Source of the DNA: Streptomyces lincolnensis
GTDB lineage: Bacteria; Actinomycetota; Actinomycetes; Streptomycetales; Streptomycetaceae
Reading direction: 5' to 3'
Assembly (NCBI RefSeq): GCF_021173675.1
Contig: NZ_JAIHON010000006.1
Location: forward strand, 496,001 to 560,000
DNA: 64,000 nt
The first letter of the stretch is position 1. Every line of letters begins with the position of its first letter. The notes beneath the pieces were generated by a model. It was not told the origin of the DNA, searched no databases, and saw nothing but the letters and a program-made list of their open reading frames with translations. Both the position numbers and the translations under genes were made by a program. Positions 9,301 through 19,100 of this stretch are shown in pieces.

Positions 9301-12300
9301 GCATCCGTACCGTCCTGGGTGCCGAACTGCCCATCCGGCAGCTGTTCGAGACGCCCACGGTCGCCGGGATCACCGCCGCGCTGGAGCAGGGATCGGTGCC
9401 GGTACGGCGTCCCGGTGTCACGGTCGGAGTGCGGCCGGAGCGTGTCCCCGTGTCGTACGCGCAGCAGCGGCTGCGTTTTCTGAGCCTGTTGGAGGACGGC
9501 AGCACCGCGTACAACGCGCCGGGCGCGCTGCGGCTGACGGGGCCGCTGGACCGGGAGGCGTTGCGGCGGGCGCTGGCGGACGTGGTCGGGCGGCACGAGA
9601 GTCTGCGGACGGTTTTCGCCGAGGACGAGGGCGGCTTCACGCAGGTGATCCTGGAGCCGTACGAGGCGGTCGTGGAGCTCGACGTGGTGGCCGTGGACGA
9701 GGAGCGGCTCGGTGAGCGGCTCGTGGCCGCGGCCCGGTACCCCTTCGACCTGGCCGTGGAACCGCCGGTGCGGGCCACGCTGTTCGAGGTCGGCGAGGAC
9801 GAGCACGTCCTGCTGCTGCTTCTGCACCACATCGCGGGAGACGGCTGGTCGATGCGCCCGCTGGCCCGCGACCTGGCGACGGCGTACGCGGCCCGGATCA
9901 CCGGGGAGGAGCCGCGATGGGAGCCGCTGCCGGTGCAGTACGCCGACTACAGCCTGTGGCAGCGGGAGGTGCTCGGCTCCGAGGACGACCCGGACAGCGA
10001 GATCGCGCGCCAGCTCGCCTACTGGACCGAGACGTTGGCCGGGCTCCCCGACCAGCTGGAACTGCCCTACGACCGGCCGCGCAGCGAGGTCGTGACCCAG
10101 CGCGGCGGGCAGGTCTGTCTGCGGCTGTCCGCCGAACTGCACGAGGCGCTCACCGAGGTGGCCCGCCGCACCCGGTCCAGCCTGTTCATGGTGCTCCAGG
10201 CGGGTCTTGCCGCGCTGCTGACCCGGCTGGGCGCCGGTACGGACATCCCGATCGGTTCGCCGGTCGCCGGCCGTACCGACGTGGCGGTGGAGGAACTGGT
10301 CGGGTTCTTCGCCAACACGCTGGTGCTGCGTGCCGACACCTCGGGCGACCCGACGTTCACGGAGCTCGTGGAACGCGTACGGGCCCGGAACCTGGCGGCG
10401 TACGCGCACCAGGACCTGCCGTTCGAGCGGCTGGTGGAGGCGGTCAACCCGGAGCGCTCGCTCACCCGGCACCCCCTCTTCCAGGTGTGTCTCACCCTGC
10501 ACAACACGGACCCGCGGGCCACCGTCGCCGAGGTGGCGAAGCTGCCCGGGCTGGCCGTGGAGCTGGAGCGGCTGCCGATCGAGGACACCAAGTTCGACCT
10601 CAACTGGGAGCTGACGGAACGCTTCGACGGCGCGGGCCGGCCCGCCGGTGTGACGGGGGACCTGGAGTTCGCCGTGGAGCTGTTCGACCGGAACACGGCC
10701 CGTTCGGTGGCCGATCGCTTCGTCCGCCTGCTCACCGCCCTGGCGCAGGACGCCGACCGGACCGTGGGCGCGGTCGACCTGCTCGGCCCGGCCGAGCGGA
10801 CCGCCGTGCTCGACGAGTGGAGCGATGCCGAACGGCCCGCGGTGGCCGCCGCGCTGGCCGGGCTGTCCCTGCCCGCGGCGACGCGCGGGGCGCGCGCGTA
10901 CGTCCTCGACGACTCCCTGGGCCCGGTGCCGCCCGGGGTGCCCGGGACCCTGCACGTGACGGCGCCCGGTCCGGCCGGGGAGGCGGCGGAGCAGGAGCGG
11001 TGGCTGCCGTGTCCGTTCGGGCGCGCGGGCTGGATGTACCGTACGGGCCGCTCGGCGCGCTGGTCGGCCGACGGTGAGCTGCGGCTCGTCGACACCTCCG
11101 ACGGGGCCGCGGCGGGCGGGGCGGTCGTGTGGCCGGCCCGGTCCAGGGGGCCGCGCAGCCCGCGGGAGCAGATCCTGTGCACGGTCTTCGCCGAGATGCT
11201 GGGCGTCGCCTCGGTGGACATCGACGACAACTTCTTCGAGCACGGCGGGCATTCACTGTCCGCGGTACGGCTGCTCAGCAGGATCCGCGCGGTCCTGGGC
11301 GTGGAGCTGTCCATCCGCCGGCTCTTCGAGAACCCCACCGTCGCCGGCGTCGTCGACGCCCTCGACGAGGCCGAGGGCGCCCGCCCTCCGATCACGCCGC
11401 TGGAGCGTCCGGCCCGGATCCCGCTGTCGTACGCGCAACAGCGGCTGTGGTTCCTGAACCACCTGGAGGGGCCGAGCGCCACCTACAACATCCCGGTGGC
11501 GCTGCGGCTGAAGGGCGCGCTGGACCGGGCCGCCCTGCGGCAGGCGCTCACCGACGTCGTCGCCCGGCACGAGTCGCTGCGCACCCTGTTCGCCGAGGAG
11601 GCGGGGGAGGCGCGGCAGATCGTCCTGCCCGCCCCGCACGCGGTCCCGGAACTGACCGAGGTCGACGTCGCCCGCGGCGAGATGGAGGACCGGGTGCGGG
11701 CCACCGCGGCGCACCCCTTCGACCTGAGCGCCGAACTGCCCGTCCGCGCCTGGCTGTTCTCCGCACGGGACGGGGAACGCGTCCTGGTCCTGGTGGTGCA
11801 CCACATCGCCGGCGACGGCTGGTCCATGGGCCCCCTGGCCCGTGACCTGTCCCTCGCCTACACCGCCCGCACCCGGGGCGAGGCCCCCGCGTGGACGCCG
11901 CTGCCGGTGCAGTACGCCGACTACACCCTGTGGCAGCGGGAGGTGCTCGGCTCCGAGGACGACCCGGACAGCGAGATCTCCCGGCAGCTCGCCCACTGGA
12001 AGGACGCGCTGGCCGGCCTGCCGGAGGAACTGGAACTGCCCGTCGACCGGCCCCGCCCGGCCCGGCAGTCCCACCGCGGTGGCCGGGTGCCGTTCGAGGT
12101 GCCCGCCGCCCTGCACGCGCGGCTGGCCGCGTTCGCCCGGGAGACCGGCACCAGTCTGTTCATGGTGACGCAGGCCGCCCTCGCCACGCTGCTCACCCGG
12201 CTCGGCGCGGGCACCGACATCCCCATCGGCAGTCCCGTCGCGGGCCGTACCGACGCCGCCGTCGAGGACCTCGTCGGGTTCTTCGTGAACACTCTGGTGC

Positions 12301-15300
12301 TGCGCACCGACACCTCCGGCGACCCGACGTTCACCGAACTCGTCGCCCGGGTCCGGGAGACCAACCTCGCCGCCTACGGGCACCAGGACGTGCCGTTCGA
12401 GCGGCTCGTGGAAGTGCTCAGCCCGGCCCGGTCGCTGGCCCGCCATCCCCTCTTCCAGGTGCTGCTCGGCTTCGACAACAACCAGGAGGCGCTCGACGTC
12501 CTGCGCCTGCCCGGCCTCACCGTCGACGTCCAGGCACCGGAGACCGGCCGCGCCAAGTTCGACCTGGCGTTCTTCTTCGACGAGCGGTACGGCCCGCAGG
12601 GCGAGCCCGAGGGGCTGCGCGCGGCCGTCGAGTACAACGCCGACCTGTTCGACCACGGCACCGCCCAGGAGTTCGCCGACCGGCTGCTGCGCGTCCTGGC
12701 CGGGGTCGTCGACGACCCCGGGCGGCCCATCGGCCGGCTGGACGTGATGGCGGCCGCCGAACGGTGGCGGGTCCTGGAGGAGTGGAACCGCACCGCGCGC
12801 CCCGTGCCCGCGGACCCGGTCCCGGTGCTCTTCCAGCGGCAGGTCTCCGCCGAGCCCCGGGCGACCGCGCTGGTCGGCGAGGACACGACCCTGTCGTACG
12901 CCGAGCTGAACGCCCGTGCCAACCGGCTCGCGCACCTGCTGGCCGCCTCGGGTGTGGGCGCCGAGGACGTGGTGGCGATCGCCCTGCCCAGGTCGCCCGA
13001 CCTGGTGGTCGCCCTGCTCGCCACGCTGAAGGCCGGGGCCGCCTACCTCACCCTCGACGTCACGGCCCCCGAACAGCGGCTGCGGGCGATCCTGGGCGAC
13101 TGCGCGCCCCGGGCCGTCGTCACCGACACGGCCACCGGCCCGGCACTGGGCGAGGTCCCGGCCGGCACCGTCGTGCTCGACGCCCCGGAGACGGTCCGGG
13201 CGCTCGCCGCGGCCCCGGACACCGACCCGACGGACAGCGACCGGGTCCGCCCGACGGACCTGCGCCACCCCGCCTACGTCGTCTACACCTCCGGCTCCAC
13301 CGGCGCCCCCAAGGGCGTGATGATGCCGATGAGTTCGCTGGTCAACCTGCTCGCCTGGCACACCGGCACCTACAGCGGGGGCGTCGGCACCCGGACCGCG
13401 CAGTTCCTCGCGGTCTCCTTCGACTTCGCGGTGCAGGAGATCCTCCAGGCACTGGTCGCCGGCAAGACCCTGGTGATCCCCGAGGAGCACGTCCGCCGGG
13501 ACGCCTACGAACTGGCCCGCTGGATCACCCGGCACGGCATCAACGAACTGTTCGCGCCGACGCTCGTCATCGACGCCGTGCTCGCGGCGGCCGCCGACAC
13601 CGGCGAGCGCCTGGACTCCCTCACCGACCTCTTCCAGGGCGGCGAGCAGTTCCGGCTGAGCCAGGAGCTGCGCGCGTTCTGCGCGAGCAGCTGGCGGCGG
13701 ATGGCGCACAACATCTACGGCCCGGCCGAGACCCACGCGGCCACCACCGCGACCCTCCCCGACGACATCGACGAGTGGCCCTCCGCCGCCTCCATCGGCC
13801 AGCCCCTGTGGAACGCGTCGGTGTACGTGCTCGACGCCGGGCTGAGCCCGGTGCCGCCCGGCGTGCGCGGCGAGCTGTACATCGGCGGCGCCCAGCTGGC
13901 CCGCGGCTACCTCGGCCGCCCCGACCGGACGGCGGAACGCTTCGTCGCCTCGCCGTTCGGGCAGCCCGGCAACCGGCTCTACCGCACCGGCGACATCGTG
14001 CGCTGGAACCACCGCGGCGAGCTGGAGTTCCTGGGCCGGGCCGACCACCAGGTCAAGATCGGCGGGTTCCGTGTCGAGCCCGGCGAGGTGGAGGCCGTAC
14101 TCGGCGACCACCCGGCCGTCGACACCGCGGTCGTCGTCACCCGCGAGGACCTCGGCGGACCCACCCGGCTGGTGGCGTACGTCGTCCCGGAGGGCCGGGA
14201 CCACGACGCGGGCCTTGGCCGCGCGCTGCGCGCGCACCTCGAACAGCAGCTGCCCCACTACATGGTCCCCTCGTTCGTGGTGGTGCTCGACGACCTGCCC
14301 CTGACCGCCAACGGCAAGCTGGACCGGCGGGCCCTGCCCGCCCCCGACACCGGCACCGACCCGGCGTCCGCGGCACCGCGCACCGAGCGGGAGAAGGTGC
14401 TGTGCGGGCTGTTCGCGGACGTCCTCGGCCTGGCCGAGGTCGGCGTGGAGGACGGCTTCTTCGACCTGGGCGGCGACAGCATCATGTCGATCCAGCTGGT
14501 CAGCAGGGCGCGCCGGGCCGGTCTGGAGCTGTCGGTGCGCGACGTGTTCGAGCAGCGGACCGTGGCCGCGCTGGCCGAGGTCGTCACCGAGGCCGGCGGG
14601 GTGCTGGCGGAGGAGCCGGGTGCGGGCATCGGCGAGGTGCCCCTGACCCCGGTCAAGCACTGGCTGCTGGCCCGCACCGACGACCTCGACGCGTTCAACA
14701 TGTCCGCGGTCCTGCGGGTACCGGCGGGGCTCGACGCCGACTCCCTCACCGGGGCCGTACAGACGCTGCTCGACCACCACGACGCCCTGCGCGCGCGTCT
14801 CACGCCGGCTCCCGGCCGGCGGCTGGAGATCCGGGAGGCGGGATCCGTCGACGCGGGCACCCTCGTCACGCGCGTGGACGCCGCGGACGTCGACGGTGAC
14901 GCGCTCGACGCCCTGGTGCGGACCGCGGGCGAGGCCGCGCGCGACCGGCTCCACCTGGCCGAGGGACGGCTCGTGCAGGCCGTGTGGTTCGACCGCGGCC
15001 CGGACCGCCCCGGGATGCTGCTCCTGATCGTCCACCACCTGGTCGTCGACGGAGTCTCCTGGCGCATCCTCATCCCGGACCTCGCCGAGGCGTACGAGGC
15101 GCTCGCCGCCGGCCGGGAACCGCGGCTGCAGCCGGTGGGCACCTCGCTGCGCCGCTGGGCCACGGGCCTGACCGAGGAGGCCACCAAGGCCGCGTGGCTC
15201 GCCGACGCGAGCTGGTGGCAGAGCGTCCTGCGCGCGGACGGCCCCCCGCTGGGCCGGCGTCCCCTGGAACCGTCCCGGGACACCCAGGCGACGGCCGGAC

Positions 15301-16163
15301 GGCTGTCCCTCACCCTGCCCGCCGACATCACCGAAGCCGTGCTCACCCGCGTCCCGGCGGCCTTCAACGCGGAGATCAACGACGTCCTGCTGGCCGCGTT
15401 CACCCTGGCCTGGGCGCGCTGGCGGCACGGCGGGCCGAGCGTGCTGCTGGACCTGGAGGGCCACGGCCGGGAGGAACACCTCGTCGAGGGCGCCGACCTG
15501 TCCCGCACCGTCGGCTGGTTCACCAACCTGTACCCCGTACGCCTCGACACGGGCGGCGCGGACCTCGCCCGGGCCTTCGCGGGCGGCCCCGCGGCCGGCG
15601 CCGTGACCAAACGGGTCAAGGAACACCTCAGGTCCATCCCCGACAAGGGCATGGGCTACGGCCTGGTCCGCCACCTCAACCCGGCCACCGCCCCCGGCTT
15701 CGACGGCCTGGCCGTGCCCCACGTCGCGTTCAACTACCTGGGCCGCTTCACCGCCACCACCGGCGAGAGGGCCGCCGACTGGACCCCGGTCACCGGTGTC
15801 GACGCCGTCGCCGGGGACCCCCCGCACCTGCCGCTCGCCCACCCGCTGGAGCTCAACGCCCGCACCCACGACGGCCCGGACGGCTCCGAGCTCGTCGCCT
15901 TCTGGACCTGGGCCGACGGCATCCTCGACGAGGCCGAGGTGCGCGAGCTGGCCGACCTGTGGTTCCAGGCGCTACGAGCCCTGGTCACCCACGCGGAGAA
16001 CCCGCACGCGGGCGGCCTCACCCCGTCCGACGTCTCACTGTCCTCGATCGGACAGGACGAGATCGAGGCGTTCGAAGAGGAGCTGGACGACCTGTTCGAC
16101 GACTTCGACGACTTCGACGACGAACCGCACGACTTCGAGAAGGAAGAAGAGGCCAGCAAGTGA
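6336..16163 (+). CDS. NRPS 1: modules 1-3 (Asx1, A-less module 2, D-Pip3)
   Basis: 3275 aa, order Cs-A-T / C-(A scar)-T / C-A-T-E. The starter condensation domain has HHAVLDG at 147-153 and probably N-acylates residue 1. A1: core YTSGSTG at 598, pocket residues DLTKIGAVNK, aspartate/asparagine type. T1 Ser980. C2 HHIAGDG at 1164. The module-2 adenylation domain is reduced to about 110 residues with no ATP-binding core; T2 Ser1640 is intact. C3 HH at 1822. A3: core at 2317, pocket DFQFFGIAA(K), very close to the pipecolate code DFQFFGVAVK. T3 in GGDSI (Ser2715), the form preceding epimerisation domains. E3: HHLVVDGVSWR at 2900. The C-terminus is a very acidic Asp/Phe/Glu tail, probably a docking element for NRPS 2. 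Starts after GAGAGGA; the stop overlaps the GTG of NRPS 2. Pocket residues were aligned by eye. Confidence 0.95.
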   Translation: MSEARLLRRPVSAAQSGIWVAQHLHADSPLYNCGGYYEIRGPLDTAVLAEAVRRGVAETEALRSYFVQDEQDTGGGREVTLHQIVEPAEPDPLRLLDLRTAPDPEAAAHRWMNDRMARPFDLDRGPLSEQALLTLAEDRHWYFHGYHHAVLDGFGHSVYAARVAALYSALLAGETPAPTGFASLDKVVADEVSYTGSRRHGQDRAHWREVFTDLPDPVSLAGRPSAATHSLRRHVHTLPAPLAHGLVKTAADLGVRWPDLALAATAAFFHRMTGRTDFTFSLPLAGRTGRTSLTTPSAMVNVLPLRVTTTPDTPFADLAAQVSRSLADMIRHQRFRGEELIHELGLSGAGQTRLGPTVNIMAFANEPHFGPTPAVAHPLSTGPVNDLKINFYGTADSRGGIRIELDAHPELYGESELASHMRRLVRVLEWVVGGGGASRVSEVEVLGAGEREALLGGWQGASRGVRGVSLPELFGEQAERSPDAVAVVCGERSLTYAELDAWSGRVAGWLRSRGVGRGSFVAVKLPRSVELVVALLGVVKAGGAYVPVDPEYPAERVAHILGDARPVLVIDDVAMLDQAGEPFEGVRVSPRDPVYVIYTSGSTGRPKGVVVEHASVGAYLERAREVYGDASGTAVLHSSVAFDLTVTALYTPLVSGGRVVLTELDEHAGAAGRPSFMKVTPSHLGLLEALPEEVSPSGTLITGGEALLGEALASWRAAHPDVTVVNAYGPTEATVNCTDFRIAPGDAVGSGPVPIGRPFWNTRAYVLDERLRPVPPGVAGELYVAGIVLARGYHGRPDLTSERFVADPYGPSGARMYRTGDVARWTTDGQLVYVGRVDDQVKVRGFRIELGEIQAVLMSHPGVTQAAVIVREDRPGDQRLTAYIVGGEADDLHDLHTHAAAHLPAYMVPSAFVPLDALPLTPNGKLDRRALPAPAHDGERAKGRSPRTPQEEVLCTLVTEVLGVDAVTIDDDFFALGGHSLLATKLVSRIRTVLGAELPIRQLFETPTVAGITAALEQGSVPVRRPGVTVGVRPERVPVSYAQQRLRFLSLLEDGSTAYNAPGALRLTGPLDREALRRALADVVGRHESLRTVFAEDEGGFTQVILEPYEAVVELDVVAVDEERLGERLVAAARYPFDLAVEPPVRATLFEVGEDEHVLLLLLHHIAGDGWSMRPLARDLATAYAARITGEEPRWEPLPVQYADYSLWQREVLGSEDDPDSEIARQLAYWTETLAGLPDQLELPYDRPRSEVVTQRGGQVCLRLSAELHEALTEVARRTRSSLFMVLQAGLAALLTRLGAGTDIPIGSPVAGRTDVAVEELVGFFANTLVLRADTSGDPTFTELVERVRARNLAAYAHQDLPFERLVEAVNPERSLTRHPLFQVCLTLHNTDPRATVAEVAKLPGLAVELERLPIEDTKFDLNWELTERFDGAGRPAGVTGDLEFAVELFDRNTARSVADRFVRLLTALAQDADRTVGAVDLLGPAERTAVLDEWSDAERPAVAAALAGLSLPAATRGARAYVLDDSLGPVPPGVPGTLHVTAPGPAGEAAEQERWLPCPFGRAGWMYRTGRSARWSADGELRLVDTSDGAAAGGAVVWPARSRGPRSPREQILCTVFAEMLGVASVDIDDNFFEHGGHSLSAVRLLSRIRAVLGVELSIRRLFENPTVAGVVDALDEAEGARPPITPLERPARIPLSYAQQRLWFLNHLEGPSATYNIPVALRLKGALDRAALRQALTDVVARHESLRTLFAEEAGEARQIVLPAPHAVPELTEVDVARGEMEDRVRATAAHPFDLSAELPVRAWLFSARDGERVLVLVVHHIAGDGWSMGPLARDLSLAYTARTRGEAPAWTPLPVQYADYTLWQREVLGSEDDPDSEISRQLAHWKDALAGLPEELELPVDRPRPARQSHRGGRVPFEVPAALHARLAAFARETGTSLFMVTQAALATLLTRLGAGTDIPIGSPVAGRTDAAVEDLVGFFVNTLVLRTDTSGDPTFTELVARVRETNLAAYGHQDVPFERLVEVLSPARSLARHPLFQVLLGFDNNQEALDVLRLPGLTVDVQAPETGRAKFDLAFFFDERYGPQGEPEGLRAAVEYNADLFDHGTAQEFADRLLRVLAGVVDDPGRPIGRLDVMAAAERWRVLEEWNRTARPVPADPVPVLFQRQVSAEPRATALVGEDTTLSYAELNARANRLAHLLAASGVGAEDVVAIALPRSPDLVVALLATLKAGAAYLTLDVTAPEQRLRAILGDCAPRAVVTDTATGPALGEVPAGTVVLDAPETVRALAAAPDTDPTDSDRVRPTDLRHPAYVVYTSGSTGAPKGVMMPMSSLVNLLAWHTGTYSGGVGTRTAQFLAVSFDFAVQEILQALVAGKTLVIPEEHVRRDAYELARWITRHGINELFAPTLVIDAVLAAAADTGERLDSLTDLFQGGEQFRLSQELRAFCASSWRRMAHNIYGPAETHAATTATLPDDIDEWPSAASIGQPLWNASVYVLDAGLSPVPPGVRGELYIGGAQLARGYLGRPDRTAERFVASPFGQPGNRLYRTGDIVRWNHRGELEFLGRADHQVKIGGFRVEPGEVEAVLGDHPAVDTAVVVTREDLGGPTRLVAYVVPEGRDHDAGLGRALRAHLEQQLPHYMVPSFVVVLDDLPLTANGKLDRRALPAPDTGTDPASAAPRTEREKVLCGLFADVLGLAEVGVEDGFFDLGGDSIMSIQLVSRARRAGLELSVRDVFEQRTVAALAEVVTEAGGVLAEEPGAGIGEVPLTPVKHWLLARTDDLDAFNMSAVLRVPAGLDADSLTGAVQTLLDHHDALRARLTPAPGRRLEIREAGSVDAGTLVTRVDAADVDGDALDALVRTAGEAARDRLHLAEGRLVQAVWFDRGPDRPGMLLLIVHHLVVDGVSWRILIPDLAEAYEALAAGREPRLQPVGTSLRRWATGLTEEATKAAWLADASWWQSVLRADGPPLGRRPLEPSRDTQATAGRLSLTLPADITEAVLTRVPAAFNAEINDVLLAAFTLAWARWRHGGPSVLLDLEGHGREEHLVEGADLSRTVGWFTNLYPVRLDTGGADLARAFAGGPAAGAVTKRVKEHLRSIPDKGMGYGLVRHLNPATAPGFDGLAVPHVAFNYLGRFTATTGERAADWTPVTGVDAVAGDPPHLPLAHPLELNARTHDGPDGSELVAFWTWADGILDEAEVRELADLWFQALRALVTHAENPHAGGLTPSDVSLSSIGQDEIEAFEEELDDLFDDFDDFDDEPHDFEKEEEASK
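7606..9144 (+). repeat. Asp-type adenylation cassette, copy 1 (module 1)
   Basis: About 1539 bp, nearly identical at DNA level to 20586-22124 and largely to 26931-28429. Both edges are sharp: upstream and downstream sequences of the copies are unrelated or only family-level similar. Part of the block (roughly 7606-8700) uses GTG, TTG and GGT codons far more than its surroundings. Confidence 0.85.
10806..11148 (+). other. Adenylation-domain scar in module 2
   Basis: Residues about 1491-1604 of NRPS 1. The C-to-A linker (VLDEWSD) is followed within about 32 residues by RAYVLDDSLGPVPPGVPG and then MYRTGRSARWSADGELRLV. These are remnants of the A6 and A7 regions, which in an intact domain lie about 345 residues after the linker. 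Motifs A1-A5, including the phosphate loop and the whole binding pocket, are gone, as are A8-A10 with the catalytic lysine. The aspartate of the A7 motif TGD is also changed (TGR). The reading frame is kept and the flanking C and T domains look functional. The module therefore cannot activate an amino acid itself. Confidence 0.9.
14375..14634 (+). repeat. Carrier-domain (pre-epimerisation) cassette, copy 1
   Basis: The T domain before E3 is nearly identical in DNA to the T domain before E9 at 34864-35123, with a constant offset of 20489 bp. Protein signature FFDLGGDSIMSIQLVSRARRA in both (positions around Ser2715 of NRPS 1 and Ser6270 of NRPS 2). Confidence 0.85.
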
Positions 16164-19100
16164 GTCGCACCGCGCGGAAGATCGAGGACATCCTGCCGCT
16201 GGCCCCGCTCCAGGAGGGCCTGCTCTTCCACAGCGTCTACGACGAGGGCGAACTCGACCCCTACGTCGTCCAGATGTCGTTCGACATCGACGGCGCCCTG
16301 GACACCGCCGCCCTGCGCACCGCCGCCGAGAAGCTGCTGGCCCGGCACGCCAACCTGCGGGTCGCCTTCCGCCAGCGCAAGAACGGCGACTGGGCACAGC
16401 TGGTGATGCGGGAGGTACGGCTGCCCTGGACCGAGCGGGACCTGACCGGGCTCCCGGAGGCCGAACGCGCCGAAGCCGCCGACGCCCTCATCGCCGCCGA
16501 GCGGGCCACCCGCTTCGACGTGACCCGGCCCCCGCTGCTGCGCTTCACCCTGCTCCGGCTCGGCGCCGACCGCCACCGCCTCGTCCTGACCAACCACCAC
16601 CTCCTGCTCGACGGCTGGTCCCTGCCCGTCCTCATGGGCGACCTCTTCGCGCTCTACGACGCCTCGGGCGACGACAGCGCCCTGCCCCGGGTCCGCCCGT
16701 ACCGCGACTACCTCAAGTGGCTTGGGGACCAGGACCGGGAGGCCGCCCGCACCGCCTGGCGCGACACCTTCGCCGACCTCGCCGAGCCCACCCTCGTGGC
16801 ACCGGACGCCGACCACACCGCCGTGGCCGGCGCCGAGGTCCGGGCGGCCCTGTCCCAGGAGGAGACCGCGGCCCTCACCGAGATCGCCCGCGGCCGCGGG
16901 GTCACCCTCAACACCGTGGTGCAGACCGCCTGGGCGGCGGCCCTCGGCAAGCACCTCGGACGCGACGACATCGTCTTCGGCACCACCGTCTCCGGGCGCC
17001 CGCCCGAGATCGACGGCGTCGAACGCATGGTGGGCCTGTTCATCAACACGCTGCCCTCACGGGTGCGGCTGCGGGCCGCCGAATCGCTCGCCGACCTCGT
17101 CGTCCGCGTCCAGCACGAGCAGGCCGCGCTCACCCCGCACCAGCACCTCGGCCTCGCCGAGATCCAGCGCGCCGCCGGACACGGTGAACTCTTCGACACC
17201 TCCATGGTGTTCCAGAACTACCCGGTGAACCGTTCCGGCACGGCCGGTACCGGCATCGGCGCGGCCATCAGCCTGGCCCCCGGCAAGAACCGCGAGGCCA
17301 CCCACTACCCGCTGCTGCTGATCGCGTCCGCCCGCGACACCATGACGTTCCGGCTGAACCACCGCCCCGACGTCTTCGACGAGGCCGCCGCCCAGCGGAT
17401 CCTGGACCGCTTCGTCCGCGTGCTGCGCGCCCTCGTCGCCGACCCCGACCAGCCCGTCGGACGCCTCGACGTGCTCACCGACGAGGAACGGCAACGCGTC
17501 CTGCGGGACGGCAACGACACCGCGCGCGAGGTGGCCGGCACCACGGTCCTCGACCTGTTCCGCGCCCAGGCCGCCCGCACCCCGCACGCCCCCGCCGTCA
17601 CCAGCGGCGGCCACACCCTCACCTACGCCGAACTCGACGCCCGCTCCAGCCGCCTGGCCCGGCTGCTCGCCGAACACGGCGCGGCCCCCGAGCGGTTCGT
17701 CGCGCTCGCCCTGCCCCGCGACCACGACACGGTCGTCGCGCTGCTCGCCGTCCTCAAGACGGGCGCCGCCTACGTGCCCGTCGACCCCGACCACCCGGCG
17801 GACCGCATCGCGTTCGTGCTCGCCGACACCGAGCCCGCGCTGCTGCTCACCACCCGCGCCCTCAGCGCCGGCATCCCGGACTGCGCCGCGCCGCGCCTCC
17901 TCCTCGACGACCCCGCCCTCACCGCGGACCTCGCCACCCGGCCCGACACCGCACCGCGGGTGACACCGCTGCCCGCCCACCCCGCGTACGTCATCTACAC
18001 CTCGGGCTCCACCGGACGCCCCAAGGGCGTGGTGATCGAACACCGGTCGCTCGGCGCCTATCTGCAGTGGGCCCGGCACGCCTACCCGGAGATGACCGGC
18101 ACGTCCCTGCTGCACTCGCCGATCTCCTTCGACCTCACCGTCACGGCCCTCTACACGACCCTCGTCTCCGGCGGCCTGGTACACGTCGCGGACCTCGACG
18201 AGCGGGCCGCCGAGGGCCCCGAGGCCACCTTCCTCAAGGGCACCCCCAGCGTCCTCGCCCTGCTGGAGGCGCTGCCCGCCGAGGCCTCCCCGAGCCGGCT
18301 GATCATGCTCGGCGGCGAACTCCTCCTCGGCGAGGTCGCCGACCGCTGGCGGGCCCGCCGCCCCGACGCCGGCGTCCTCAACGTGTACGGAGCCACCGAG
18401 GCCACCGTCAACAGCGTCCAGTACCGCATCCCCGCCGGCGCTCCCGCGCCCGAGGGGCCGGTCCCCGTCGGCCGCCCCTTCTGGAACACCCAGGTGTACG
18501 TCCTCGACAGTGGACTGCGCCCCGTACCGCCCGGCGTCCCCGGCGAGGCGTACATCGCGGGCACCGGCCTCGCCCGCGGATACTGGCGGCGCGCGGGCCT
18601 GACCTCCGAGCGTTTCGTCGCCAACCCCTACGGACCGCCCGGCTCCCGCATGTACCGCACCGGCGACGTCCTGCGCTGGAACCACGACGGCGACCTGGAG
18701 TTCGTCGGCCGCGGCGACGGACAGGTCAAGCTGCGCGGCTACCGCATCGAACTGGGCGAGATCGAGGCCGTACTCGCCGGCCACGAGCAGGTCACCCAGG
18801 CCGCCGTCCTGCTCCGCGAGGACCAGCCCGGCGACAAACGGCTCGTCGCCTACGCGGCCACCGCCGGCGCCTCGGTGACGCCCGACGACCTGCGCTCCCT
18901 CACCGCCGAGCGCCTCCCCGACTACATGGTGCCGTCGGCGTTCGTGACCCTGGACGCCTTCCCGCTCACCCCGAACGGGAAGCTGGACCGCCGGGCCCTG
19001 CCCGCTCCCGACTACGGCTCCCGCGGCGAGGACGGCCGGGCGCCGCGCTCGCCGCGCGAGGAGATCCTGTGCACGCTGTTCGCCGAGGTCCTCGGCCTGG

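Noticed and set aside
10806..11148. Module 2 as a normal adenylation domain with unusual specificity
   Set aside because: No A1-A5 motifs or pocket positions exist between the C-A linker and the A6-like remnant; there is simply not enough sequence.
13260..13800. A3 as a plain proline-activating domain
   Set aside because: Proline pockets have DVQxxAHVVK. A3 reads DFQFFGIAA(K), which fits the pipecolate code better, and a lysine cyclodeaminase is nearby. A11 has the proline code.
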